Part shown: positions 48,392 through 58,400 of the stretch, piece after piece | Layout: every line of letters begins with the position of its first letter | How positions within the stretch are numbered: position 1 is the first letter of the stretch | Source: Rhodospirillales bacterium | GTDB taxonomy: Bacteria > Pseudomonadota > Alphaproteobacteria > Dongiales > Dongiaceae | DNA: 64,000 nucleotides | Assembly: GCA_009885795.1 (NCBI GenBank) | Contig: VFKA01000003.1 | Span: 1 to 64,000 of the forward strand | Direction of reading: 5' to 3' | Made by a program: the position numbers and the translations under genes | Notes under the pieces: generated by a model | Databases searched by the model: none | The model's input: the letters and a program-made list of their open reading frames with translations, nothing else | What the model was told of the DNA's origin: nothing

Positions 48392-48795
48392 CACCGAAAT
48401 CCGACGATCTACCCCATGCACAGCGGGAAAGCGGGGGTTCTTTTCGCCAAGCGGGGGGTTACGCAATCGGGCCCCGCCGCCGGCCGAGGCTTTTACGCAT
48501 TCTCCACGATGTCAAAGAACGAGGTCGAATTATAGGACATTTATCCGGAAAAGTCGAGGATTTTATACGCCCCCTCGCCATGTCCCTCTCCCGCATCCTT
48601 CGAGACGGCCCTCACGGGCCTCCTCAGGATGAGGAAATCCGCCTGCCCCTGGGAGCGGGGATTTCGACGCTCTTGTGCCTCTTTGCGAAAAAGGGCATGT
48701 TTTAAGCCTGCGTCCCACGCGACGGCGACAAGATCGTGGAAACGCTTTAGGAAACGCCCGATGCGGCTCGTTTTGGCGTTCCCCGGGAGGACACC
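48392..48795. other. Intergenic region with one dispersed repeat
   Basis: 404 bases without a gene. Around 48594-48634 lies a copy of the dispersed repeat (CCTTCGAGACGG ... CCTCCTCAGGATGAGG) whose centre (GGCCCTCACGGGCC) is a stem-loop. A GGGGTTCTTTT-type stretch near 48434 has no clear stem. Confidence 0.5.
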
Positions 48796-49128
48796 TTGGC
48801 CATGCTGACCCGATGCTTCGCTCGGTGGCACGCCGATCGCTGGGAGGCGGTCTGTCTCGACTTCGATCTAGCCGTCCAGGGCGACAGTTTCGACGATGTC
48901 TATCATTCGCTCAATAAGGCGGTTGACGAGTATTCGAGATATGTCGCCACCATCGAGGACGGCGCCGAGCGCGAGGCCTTCATGAACCGGCGCGTACCCT
49001 TGGCCCTGCGGCTGAAATTCACGTTGTCGCTGCTTGTCGCTTCGTTGTTATTGCCTAAGCGCGGCGGGCAGGGCCAAGACGGCAATCACGGTTTCGGCAC
49101 CGGGTTTACCCTGCCCGCCGCGGCGTGA
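48796..49128 (+). CDS. hicB: HicB-like antitoxin (with hydrophobic C-terminus)
   Basis: 110 residues from a TTG at 48796 (GGGAGG five bases upstream); an ATG at 48802 is the alternative. The start FARWHADRWEAVCLDFDLAVQGDSFDDVYHSLNKAVDEYSRYV is the DUF1902/HicB-like fold. The second half carries a hydrophobic segment, LALRLKFTLSLLVASLLL, unusual for a HicB and looking like a single membrane helix. The stop overlaps the toxin start (GTGA at 49125-49128). Confidence 0.75.
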   Translation: MAMLTRCFARWHADRWEAVCLDFDLAVQGDSFDDVYHSLNKAVDEYSRYVATIEDGAEREAFMNRRVPLALRLKFTLSLLVASLLLPKRGGQGQDGNHGFGTGFTLPAAA

Positions 49129-49334
49129 AGTTTCGCGATTTTATCGCGATCATTTCCAGGAACGGATTCTCGAAGGTCCGTCAGAACGGCGACCATCATC
49201 AGTTCGAGGGACGGGTGGACGGAAAGCGACGAATGGTGACGGTCGCCTACAGCCGCGGCGGCGACGACATCGCGCCCTACAACCTCGCCTCGATGATTCG
49301 ACAATCCGGGCTGCCAAAGAAGTTCTTTCGCTAA
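49125..49334 (+). CDS. hicA: HicA-family mRNA interferase toxin
   Basis: 69 residues from a GTG. KFRDFIAIISRNGFSKVRQNGDHHQFEGRVDGKRRMVTVAYSR has the dsRBD-like HicA fold, with the catalytic His in GDHHQF (canonical GSHHxF). The C-terminal LASMIRQSGLPKKFFR is the usual final helix. The gene order antitoxin then toxin is less common but known for hic loci. It overlaps hicB by four bases, so the two proteins are translationally coupled. Confidence 0.88.
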   Translation: MKFRDFIAIISRNGFSKVRQNGDHHQFEGRVDGKRRMVTVAYSRGGDDIAPYNLASMIRQSGLPKKFFR

Positions 49335-49524
49335 GGAGTTAAGGCTTCGAGACGGCCCCCTCATGCCTCGAGCGGGCTGACCACTCCTTCGAGACGGCCG
49401 CTTCCAGCCTTCGCAGCCGAAGCGGCTGCTTCGGCGGAGTAGGCTCGCGGCCTCCTCAGGATGAGGTCAGCCGGTCGAAGGACGGGCCTCCTCAGGAATT
49501 AAAGGGGTGCGTCCTCTTCATTCC
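49335..49524. repeat. Cluster of dispersed TTCGAGACGG-type repeats
   Basis: 190 bases containing three partial copies of the CTTCGAGACGGCC ... CCTCCTCAGGATGAGG repeat (around 49346, 49385 and 49450) with internal palindromes such as CGAAGCGGCTGCTTCGGCGG. No gene is seen. The same family occurs at 48594-48634 and 59450-59590. Confidence 0.65.
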
Positions 49525-49851
49525 TCAGGCGGCCTCAAAGATCACCCTGCCGTACTTGTTGGCGGGGAAGGCGATGCCGCCGACGACGCCCTTGCTCTCC
49601 TCGAACCATTCGGTCGAGACGACGATGACGTCGAACGGGCACCCTAGTCCGCGGAGCTTCTCGCGAAGGCGCACGCTCTCCTGGCGCCGGTCGCCCGGCT
49701 CCCGCTCCAAGACAAGCAGATCGATGTCGCTGTCCCGGGTCATTCGGCCCGAAGCCGCGGACCCGAACAGGATGACCTTGTCCGGGGCGGTCACGGAAAG
49801 GATCCGCCGCACGATTTCTCCGACCAAGGCTTCGTCGATATCCACGATCAT
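49525..49851 (-). CDS. MNT-type nucleotidyltransferase (orphan)
   Basis: 108 residues. Minimal nucleotidyltransferase with the GS-x(10)-DxD motif in VILFGSAASGRMTRDSDIDLLVLE; the two metal-binding aspartates are in DSDID. Members act as antitoxins that AMPylate HEPN toxins, or as stand-alone enzymes. A HEPN-domain partner would be expected next to it, but none is visible on either side, so it is orphaned here. The C-terminal FDVIVVSTEWFEESKG is typical of the family. Confidence 0.85.
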   Translation of the reverse strand: MIVDIDEALVGEIVRRILSVTAPDKVILFGSAASGRMTRDSDIDLLVLEREPGDRRQESVRLREKLRGLGCPFDVIVVSTEWFEESKGVVGGIAFPANKYGRVIFEAA

Positions 49852-50040
49852 CTTTTTCCAGGCCGGGGCGTCCCCCTCCTTCCCATCCTAGATCAAGATC
49901 GTAGCAGGTGTCGCCCAGGCATTCGCCGGGAGGGCCGTCCCGGCCGTCCCGGAGGAAGAGGGGGAAGTTCCCCTCACCCTTCCCTCTCCCCCCTTCGACA
50001 GGCTCAGGGTGAGGGGGGAGAGGGAATTTCGAGCGGGTCG
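49852..50040. other. Intergenic region with one CTTCGACAGGCTCAGG repeat
   Basis: 189 bases; a copy of the dispersed palindromic repeat lies at about 49993-50016 (CCCTTCGACAGGCTCAGGGTGAGG). A possible rho-independent element for the RTX gene (GGCCGTCCCGGCCGTCCCGG around 49932) is imperfect. Confidence 0.45.
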
Positions 50041-53000
50041 CTAGAGGTTGAAATCGCCGGAATCGAGCGCGCCCGTATCGCCGACGATAATGATTTCGAA
50101 ATCGGCGACGCCGTTGCCGTCGGTGTCGCCCTGCAAGACGCCGCCCGAAAACCGGAGTTCCCCGGCGCTGGCGGCACCCAATCCGCCGAACGCGGTCCCG
50201 CCGATGAAGGTGAAGGCGTCGTCGCCGCTTTCATCCACGTTGGCGTCCATGGCCGAGAGGTCGATCAGATCCTCGTCAGCCTCGTCCTGGAAGTCGGCGA
50301 TCGTGTCGGCGGCCTCCTCGTCGCTGCCGGTATCGTCATCGTCGAAATAGAAGTGGTCGTCGCCGGCACCGCCGATCAGCGAGTCGACGCCGTGGCCGCC
50401 GGTCAGGTAGTCGTTCTGGTCGCCGCCATTCAGGGTGTCGTTGTCGTCCTCGCCGTAGAGCGTGTCCTGTCCCCCATAGCCCATCAGGCTGTCGGCGTCT
50501 TCGGCACCGTCATCCTCATCGAGATCGCCGTCGCCGCCGAACATGATCTCGTTGCCGCCGCCGCCGACGAGGGTGTCGTCGCCATCCACCTCGCCGTCGC
50601 CGATCAGCTTGCCGCCGTCGTTCCCGGCGTTCAGGTAATCGTTGCCGGCGCCGCCATAGAGCGAGTCGTAGCCGCCGCCGCCGAACAAGCTGTCGGCGCC
50701 GTCCCGGCCGTCCAGGACGTTGCCGACGCCGTCGCCGGTTAGCGAATCCGCGCCGTGGCCGCCGACGATGCCTTCGATATCGAACAGCGTGTCGGTGCCT
50801 ACGCCGTCCGCGGTCAGCGTGGCGTCGCCGATGGTGAAGACGATGTCCGATGTGGCTTGCGTGAAGAGGGCGATGTCGAATTCGTCGCCGCCATTAATGG
50901 TGTCGTCGTTGGCGCCGCCTTCGAGCTTGTCGTCGCCGCTGTAGCCGCGGAGCGTATCGTAGCCGACCTCGCCGAAGATGGTGTCGTCGCCGGAATAGCC
51001 ATAGGCATAGTCGTCGCCGTCGCCACCATAGATGATGTCGTCGCCGCTGTTGCCGTAGAGCGAATCCGCGCCTTCCTGGCCGTAGAGCACGTCGTTGTCG
51101 TCGCCGCCGGAGAGATAGTCCTCGCCCTTGCCGCCATAGAGCGTGTCTTCCCCCTCGTTGCCGTAGAGGCGGTCGTCGTTGTCGCCGCCGTCCAAGAGAT
51201 CGTTGCCGTACTGGCCGCGGATGGTGTCGTTGCCGATGCCGCCGCGCATGGTGTCGTCGCCGCCGTAGATGCCGGCTTGGGTGTCCTGCGCGTCGCCGAA
51301 CATGGAGTCGTTGCCGGTGCCGCCGAGCATGGAATCGTCGCCGTCGCCGTAGGACTGCTCTTCGTCCGAGTAGGCGTCGCCCCACATGGTGTCGCCGCCG
51401 GCGCCGCCGTTCATGGTGTCGTTGCCATAGCCGTAGGCGTTGCCGAAGTAGCTATAGGCGTCGCCGACCATGAAGTCGTTGCCGTCGCCGCCATTCATGA
51501 AGTCGTCGCCGACGACGAATTCATAGGCGATGTTTGTGTCGCGGCCGTGGGCGTCGCCTTCTTCAGCGTAGGCGTCGCCGACCATGAAGTCATCGCCTAT
51601 GCCGCCATCCATTGAATCGTCGCCGTAGCCGTAGGCATCATCACCAAAGAAATAATCACCCTCGCTGTAGGCGTCGCCGACCATGAAGTCGTTGCCGGCG
51701 CCGCCCTTCATGGTGTCGTTGCCGCCGCCGTAAGCGTCGCTATCTTTCGAGTAGGCGTCGCCGATCATGGTGTCGCGCTCTTCGCCGCCATCCATCGAAT
51801 CGTCGCCGAAGCCATCGGCCTCGTCGCCGGTAGTAGACTCGTCGTCGGACATCGCGTCGCCGACCATGAAGTCGTAGCCCTCGTCGCCGAACATGGTGTC
51901 GTTGCCGGCACCGAAGGTCTCTTCCTCCTGGGCGAGGGCATCGCCCACCATGGTATCGTTGCCGGTGCCGCCATGCATGAGGTCGTTGCCGAAATCCTCG
52001 TCGTCCTCCTCGCCGTAGCCATAGGCGCTCTCGTCGTAGGAGTAGGCGTCGCCGACCATGAGGTCCTCGCCGGTGCCGCCGTGCATGGTGTCGTCGCCGT
52101 AGCCGTAGCCTTTGCCGCCGTACGAATAGGCGTCGCCGATCATGGTGTCGTCGCCGCCGTCGCCATACATGAGGTCGTTGCCGTAGCCGTAGGAGTCGTC
52201 CTCGTCGTCGGAGAAGGCGTCGCCGACCAACTTGTCGTCGCCGTCGCCGCCATGGAGGGTGTCGTCGCCGCCGCCGGTGGGCTCGTCGTAATCGCCGACG
52301 ATGGTGTCGTCGCCGCCCTGGCCGTAGATCAGGTCGTTGCCGGCACCGCCGACGAGGGAGTCGTAGCCTTCCTCCGGATTCTCATCCACGCCGCCGACAT
52401 AGTCGCCGAAGATGGTGTCGTCGCCGGCGCCGCCAAAAATCGAATCGTCGCCGGAGCTGTCGGTTATGGCCGAAATGGCGCCGACCACCAGCGCGTCGCC
52501 GACCATGAAGTCGTTGCCGGCGCCGCCGTCCATGGTGTCGTTGCCGGAACCCAAGAACACGTCGCCTTCTTCCTCGTCAGCGTAAGCGTCGCCGACCATG
52601 GTGTCGGCGTCGGCGCCGCCGTTCATGGAATCGTTGCCGGAGCCATAGGCGTTGCCGTCGTAGTGGGTCGAATCGCCGACCATGAAATCGTTGCCGGCGC
52701 CGCCGTAGAGGGTGTCGTTGTCGTTGCCGGTTTCGTTGCTCGTGTCATAGTAGTCGCCGATCAGGCGGTCGTTGCCGCCCTGGCCCAGGAGCCGGTCGGC
52801 GTCGTCGGAGCCCACCAGGGTGTCGTTGCCCTCGATGGTGTCGGAGTCGTAGCCGCCGAAATAATCGCCGTAGATGGTATCCGTGCCCTCGTCGCCTTCC
52901 ATGAAATCGGAGCCGCTGGAGTCGGCATGATAGCCAGGTTGGGTATCCCCAAATGTATTCAGCGCGTCGCCGACCATGAAGTCGTTGCCGCTGTCACCGT

Positions 53001-55326
53001 ACATGGTGTCGTCGCCGGAGCCCTCATAGACGTCGGCGACGGAGCCTCCATCGGCGCGGGCATCGCCGACCATGGTGTCGTCGCCGGAGCCGCCATGCAT
53101 CCGGTCGTCGCCGGAGCCGTAAGCGCCGTCAAATCCATTCACGTCGCCGACGATGAGATCGTTGCCGTTGTCGCCGAAGAGGTTGTCGTTGCCGGTGCCA
53201 GTCCGGAAATCGTCGTTATGGTCGCCGACGACGGTGTCGTCTTCGTTGCCGCCGCGGATGGTGTCGGCGCCGTCCGCGAACTCGTCATCTTCGTGGTTGT
53301 CGCCGTAGAGCGCGTCGTTGTTATCGCCGCCCAGGATCGAATCGTGGTCGTACTGGCCGAAGATGGTGTCGTTGCCGGCGGAACCGTAGAGCGTGTCGTT
53401 ACCGTCGAGGAAGGTGTCGTCGCCGTAGATGAGATCCTCGCCTTCCTGGCCGTTGATGCTGTCCTCGCCCAGGCCGCCGAAGATGGTGTCGTCGCCCTCG
53501 TCGCCCAAAATCGTGTCGTTGCCGGCGCCGCCGGAAAGCGTGTCGCCCGCGTTGCCGCCGAAGAGTGAATCGGCGAAGGCGCTGCCGATCAGGCCTTCGA
53601 TGTCGATGAGCGTGTCGCTGCCCTCGCCCGTCGCCGTGTTGGTAAAGAGGCTCGCGGAGACCGCGCTCGTGAACACGGCGAAGTCTTCGTCGGCGCCGCC
53701 GTCGAGGGTGTCGTTGTTCGCCCCGCCATAGAGCTTATCGTCATCGTCGTTGCCCCGGAGCGTGTCGTTGCCGCCGTCGCCCTTCAGGGTGTCGTCGCCT
53801 TCATCGCCGTATATCGAATCGGCATCGCTGCCGCCGTGGAAGACATCGTTGCCAGCACCGCCGAACATGGTGTCGGCGCCTTCGCCGCCATAGCCCAGAT
53901 CCTCGCCGCCCTGGCCGAAGATGCTGTCGCCGCCGCTGCCGCCATGGAGCGTGTCGGCGCCGCCGTTGACGGAATCGGCGCCGCCTTCATCGGAAAAGAC
54001 GTCGCCGAACAGGGTGTCGCTGTCGGCATCGCCATACATGAGGTCGTTGCCGCTGCCTTCGGCGATGCTTTCGTCCGAATCGAAATAGGCGTCGCCGACC
54101 ATGAAATCGTTACCGTTGCCGCCGCGCATGGTATCGGCGCCCGAGCCCGTGAGGGTATCGAAACCCAAGGTGTCGCTGCCGCTGGCGTCGCCCACCATGA
54201 AGTCTTCGCCATCCTCGCCATACATGCGGTCGGCGCCAGAACCCGTGATGGAGTCGAAGCCCCCGTTGCCGATCGCGTCGCCGACCATGGTGTCGTCGCC
54301 GGTGCCGCCGCGCATGGTGTCGGCGCCGGAGCCGGTGGCGTGTCCGTCCGTCGCGTAGGCGTCGCCGACCATGAGGTCGGCCTCGCTGCCGCCGTCGAGC
54401 GAATCGCCGAACGTGCCGCCGGCGTTGCCCGTCGCATTGAAATTGTCGCCGACGACGGTGTCGGCGCCCGAGGCACCGGCGATGGTGTCGATGTCGTCCT
54501 CGCCGAAGAGCCAGTCGTCGCCCGAACCGCCGTCGATCGAATCCGCGTCGGGAAGGTAGTCGGCTTCCGCGCCGTCCCCATCGGCGCCCCAGACGGTGTC
54601 GCCGTCATTGCCGCCGAGCAGCGTGTCGTTGCCGTCGAAGCCGGAATCGGGGGAATCGCCGACGATGGAATCGGCGCCGTCGCCGCCGTCGGCGAAGTCG
54701 TGGCCGGTGCCGGCCAGGATCGTGTCGGCCCCGCCCAGGCCGGTGATCGAGTCGTTGCCGCCGTCGGTGGCGATGATGTTGTCGGAGCCGTTGCCCACGA
54801 CGGTGTCGTTGCCGGTGCCGGTCTGAACGTTTTCGATCGAGACCAGGGTGTCCTTGCCGTCGCTGCTGGTGGCGGTGCCGGCGGTCAGATTGATGGTGGC
54901 GTTGCCGTTCCTGAAGATGGCGGTGTCGTTGCCCGAGCCGCCGTCGAGGAAATCCTTGCCGGAATCGCCCTGGAGCTTGTCGTTGCCGGAGCCGCCATAG
55001 AGCTTGTCGTCGCCGCCGTCGCCGTCGAGAAAATCGTCGTCGCCGTCGCCCTGGAGCGTATCCTTGTCATCGCCGCCGTAGAGAGAATCGCTCTCATCGC
55101 CGCCGTAGAGTTTGTCGCGCCCGCCGCCGCCGAAAAGCCGGTCGTCGCCCGCCTCGCCACGAAGCGTGTCCTTGCCGCCGTCGCCGTCGAGCAGGTCATT
55201 GCCGCCGCCGCCAACCAGGCTGTCGTTGCCCTTCAGGCCCAGAAGCGTGTCGGAACCACCGCCGCCGGTGATGAAGTCGTTCTTCTTGGTGCCCGGGACT
55301 ATACCGCTACCAACGATGACGGCCAT
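50041..55326 (-). CDS. Giant RTX (haemolysin-type calcium-binding) repeat protein 1
   Basis: 1761 residues, strongly acidic and almost wholly made of glycine/aspartate nonapeptide repeats (GGxGxDxLx/xGxGNDx) that form calcium-binding beta-rolls. Residues ~1-145 are canonical nonapeptides. A non-repeat insert follows (NATINLTAGTATSSDGKDT...), then a long array of longer units built around GNDFMVGDAYA, and finally canonical nonapeptides. The C-terminus FTFIGGTAFGGLGAASAGELRF and GDTDGNGVADFEIIIVGD matches the serralysin-type secretion end recognised by type I exporters. No signal peptide and no catalytic N-terminal domain. It is a paralogue of the gene at 55444. No type I secretion genes are present in the window. 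Confidence 0.9.
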   Translation of the reverse strand: MAVIVGSGIVPGTKKNDFITGGGGSDTLLGLKGNDSLVGGGGNDLLDGDGGKDTLRGEAGDDRLFGGGGRDKLYGGDESDSLYGGDDKDTLQGDGDDDFLDGDGGDDKLYGGSGNDKLQGDSGKDFLDGGSGNDTAIFRNGNATINLTAGTATSSDGKDTLVSIENVQTGTGNDTVVGNGSDNIIATDGGNDSITGLGGADTILAGTGHDFADGGDGADSIVGDSPDSGFDGNDTLLGGNDGDTVWGADGDGAEADYLPDADSIDGGSGDDWLFGEDDIDTIAGASGADTVVGDNFNATGNAGGTFGDSLDGGSEADLMVGDAYATDGHATGSGADTMRGGTGDDTMVGDAIGNGGFDSITGSGADRMYGEDGEDFMVGDASGSDTLGFDTLTGSGADTMRGGNGNDFMVGDAYFDSDESIAEGSGNDLMYGDADSDTLFGDVFSDEGGADSVNGGADTLHGGSGGDSIFGQGGEDLGYGGEGADTMFGGAGNDVFHGGSDADSIYGDEGDDTLKGDGGNDTLRGNDDDDKLYGGANNDTLDGGADEDFAVFTSAVSASLFTNTATGEGSDTLIDIEGLIGSAFADSLFGGNAGDTLSGGAGNDTILGDEGDDTIFGGLGEDSINGQEGEDLIYGDDTFLDGNDTLYGSAGNDTIFGQYDHDSILGGDNNDALYGDNHEDDEFADGADTIRGGNEDDTVVGDHNDDFRTGTGNDNLFGDNGNDLIVGDVNGFDGAYGSGDDRMHGGSGDDTMVGDARADGGSVADVYEGSGDDTMYGDSGNDFMVGDALNTFGDTQPGYHADSSGSDFMEGDEGTDTIYGDYFGGYDSDTIEGNDTLVGSDDADRLLGQGGNDRLIGDYYDTSNETGNDNDTLYGGAGNDFMVGDSTHYDGNAYGSGNDSMNGGADADTMVGDAYADEEEGDVFLGSGNDTMDGGAGNDFMVGDALVVGAISAITDSSGDDSIFGGAGDDTIFGDYVGGVDENPEEGYDSLVGGAGNDLIYGQGGDDTIVGDYDEPTGGGDDTLHGGDGDDKLVGDAFSDDEDDSYGYGNDLMYGDGGDDTMIGDAYSYGGKGYGYGDDTMHGGTGEDLMVGDAYSYDESAYGYGEEDDEDFGNDLMHGGTGNDTMVGDALAQEEETFGAGNDTMFGDEGYDFMVGDAMSDDESTTGDEADGFGDDSMDGGEERDTMIGDAYSKDSDAYGGGNDTMKGGAGNDFMVGDAYSEGDYFFGDDAYGYGDDSMDGGIGDDFMVGDAYAEEGDAHGRDTNIAYEFVVGDDFMNGGDGNDFMVGDAYSYFGNAYGYGNDTMNGGAGGDTMWGDAYSDEEQSYGDGDDSMLGGTGNDSMFGDAQDTQAGIYGGDDTMRGGIGNDTIRGQYGNDLLDGGDNDDRLYGNEGEDTLYGGKGEDYLSGGDDNDVLYGQEGADSLYGNSGDDIIYGGDGDDYAYGYSGDDTIFGEVGYDTLRGYSGDDKLEGGANDDTINGGDEFDIALFTQATSDIVFTIGDATLTADGVGTDTLFDIEGIVGGHGADSLTGDGVGNVLDGRDGADSLFGGGGYDSLYGGAGNDYLNAGNDGGKLIGDGEVDGDDTLVGGGGNEIMFGGDGDLDEDDGAEDADSLMGYGGQDTLYGEDDNDTLNGGDQNDYLTGGHGVDSLIGGAGDDHFYFDDDDTGSDEEAADTIADFQDEADEDLIDLSAMDANVDESGDDAFTFIGGTAFGGLGAASAGELRFSGGVLQGDTDGNGVADFEIIIVGDTGALDSGDFNL

Positions 55327-55443
55327 GATCTAACTCCATTCGCGAGGCGCCGAAGCGCCGGTTACTCTTTCAACTGTCGTCCTTCGTCCTTCGTCCCTCG
55401 ACAAGCTCGGGATGAGGAGGTTCAAGAGGATGAGGGGCGGGCT
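55327..55443. other. Gap between the two RTX genes with one dispersed repeat
   Basis: 117 bases. A copy of the palindromic repeat (CCCTCGACAAGCTCGGGATGAGG, about 55395-55417) separates the two RTX genes. The rest has no promoter-like element that I can support. Confidence 0.45.
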
Positions 55444-58400
55444 TTACACAAGGTCGACCACGCCGATGAAGTTCAGTTCATCGATCGTCGTCGGATCGGA
55501 GACGTTATTGAGCAGGATCTGGAAGTCGGCGATGTTGTCGCCGTCGAGATCGCCGGCGACGATGGTGTTGCCGTAGCCGTCGCTGTAGGCGACGAGCTCG
55601 CCAGCCCCGACCCCGCCGCCGAAGATGCCGCCGGCCTGGAACTCGAAGTCGCCGGCGTAGACGTCATCGAGGTCGATCAGGTCGTCGTTGCTGGCCTCGT
55701 CGCCGAAATCGGTGATGACGTCGGGGCCGTAATAGCTGCTGTCATTCGCCGAATTGAAGTCGAACACATCGTCGCCGAAGCCGCCGGTCATGGTGTCGCG
55801 GCCATAGCCGCCGGTGATGGTGTCGTTGCCGCCATAGCCGCCCGGATTGGAGAACACGCCCGAGGCATCGCCGAAGATGCGGTCGCCGCCGTCGCCGCCG
55901 TGGATGACGTCGTCCCCGACCTCGCTGCCTTGGATGGTGTGGTCGAAGTCGTTGAGTATCAGATCGCCAGTGATGGTGTCGGACCCGCCATTGCCATAGA
56001 GGAAGTCGTTGTCCTGGCCGCCCGACATCGTGTCGTCGCCGGAGGTGGTGCCGCCGTGGAGATCGCCCGACGCATCGCCGAACATCGTGTCGCTGCCGTC
56101 GCCGCCCAGCATGGAATCGTCGCCGGACGCTTCGGTGGCGAAGTAAGCGTCGTAGGTCGAGTCCACGTAGCCTATGTCGCCGACCATGAAGTCGTCGCCA
56201 TTGCCGCCGGACATGGTGTCGTTGCCGGAGCCGTAGGCGGCGTCGTAGTACTCGAAGGTGCCAATGAGCTTGCGGATGTCGCCGTACATGTTGTCGTTGC
56301 CATCGCCACCGAACATGGAGTCGTCGCCGCTGCCGTGGATGACCCCATAGCCGCTGCCGATGTCGCCGACCAAGAGGTCGTCGCCGGTATCGCCGTAGAG
56401 CACATCATTGCCGCTGCCGAATACGCCGAGGTAATCCGCGCCCCAATCGCCGTAGATCACGTCGGCGTTGGCGTTGCCGTGGATGAGATCGTCGTCGAAC
56501 TGGCCGACCAGCGTGTCGTTGCCGGTGTCGCCGTCGATGGTGTCGTCGCCGTCGTTCAAATCGTCGTCGCCGAAGATGAGATCCTCGCCGGCGCCGCCCT
56601 CGAGCTCGTCGGCGCCGAGGCCGCCATAGAGGGTGTCGTCGCCGTCCTCGCCGTCGATGGTGTCGTCGCCGCCGCTGCCGCCGATGACGTTGTCGCCTTC
56701 GTCGCCAAGAAGCTCGTCGCCGGCCTGGCCGCCGATGACGCCGTCGATGTCGCCGGAGATGGTGTCGTCGCCCGCGCCCGCATCCTCGATCGAGTAGTCG
56801 ACGCCGATCTCGAAGTCGATGAACTCGGTGGCGTCGGCGAAGGAGACGATGTCGAAGTTGCCGTCGGGGCCGGTCGGGCCGGTGTCAATCGTATCGTTGC
56901 CGGCGCCGCCACGCAGGTAATCGTTGCCTTCGCTGCCGATGAGGGTGTCGTTGCCGGCGTCGCCGTAGAGCTTGTCGTCGCCAATCTGGCCCTCGAGGAA
57001 GTCGTCCCCGGTGCCGCCGCGCATGGTGTCGTTGCCGCCGGTCTCGTTGCCGGGTTCGCTGCTGTATTCGGCGTAGTAGTCGCCCCACATGGTGTCGTTG
57101 TCGGCGCCGCCATCCATCGAATCGTCGCCGGTGGTGTTGTTGGTGACAGGACTGTCCGAAGCATCGCTCAACGAATCGCCGACCATGAAGTCGTTGCCGG
57201 CCTGGCCATACATGGTGTCGTCGCCGGAGCCTTCGTAGGAGTCGCCGAATTGACCGGTGGCGTAGGTGTCGCCGGCCATGGTGTCGGCGCCGGCGCCGCC
57301 ATTCATATAGTCGTTGCCGGAGCCGTAAGCGCCGTTGCTGCCCGACCCGGTACTCTCGACGAAGGCGTCGCCAACCATGAGGTCGTCGTTGGCGCCGCCC
57401 GACATGCTGTCGGCGCCGGAGCCGCGCACGTCCGGGTCGTCGCCGGCGCCGAAGGCGTCGCCGATCATGGTGTCGGCGCCGGTGGTGCCGGTGGCGGCGT
57501 CGCCGGCCATGATGTCGTTGCCGGAGCCGTCGACTTCGTCGCCGTATTTGGCGTCGCCGACCATGAAGTCGCTGTTGGCGCCGCCCGACATGTAGTCGTT
57601 GCCCGAGCCGTCGGTTTCTTCGTAGCTGGTGGCGTCGCCGACCATGTCGTCGTTGCCGGCGCCGCCATACATGCGGTCGTTGCCGCTGCCCTCGGCCTCG
57701 CCTTCTTCATCGGCGAGCGCGTCGCCGACCATGAAATCGTCGCCGCCGCCGCCATCCATGGTGTCGGCGCCGTCGCCTTGCGCGTCGGGCAAGAGGTCCT
57801 CGGTCGTATCCTGGTAAGAGCTGGCGTCGCCGACCATGTAGTCGTCGCCCTGGCCGCCATACATGGAATCGGCGCCGTCGCCGTCGGCGTAAAAGAAAGC
57901 GCGAACGTCGCCGAACATATAGTCGTCGTTCAGGCCGCCATCCATGATGTCGTTGCCCGAGCCGCTGGCGCTGCCATTTACATAGGCCAGCGCGTCGCCC
58001 ACCATGAAATCGTTGCCGGCGCCGCCCTTCATGGTGTCGGCGCCGGTACCGATGACGCCATAGGCGTCGCCGAGCATGGCGTCGTTGCCGGCTTGGCCAT
58101 ACATGTAGTCGTCGCCCTGGAAAGAACCCGATTCGGAGCTTTCGGCAAAGCCGTCGCCGTACATGGAGTCGTTGCCCGCGCCGCCGAAGATCCTGTCGTT
58201 GTCGACCTCGCCGTAGAGGTGGTCGTCGCCGGCGCCGCCGTCGATCGAATCGGCGTCGGGCGTATCGTCGTTGTCGTCCTCTTCGATATAGCCGTCGCCG
58301 CCGAAGATCGTATCGTTGTCGTTGCCGCCCAGCAGCGTGTCGTTGCCGTCGGAATAGTCGTCCAGGGAATCGCCGATGATGAAGTCATAGCCGTCGCCGC

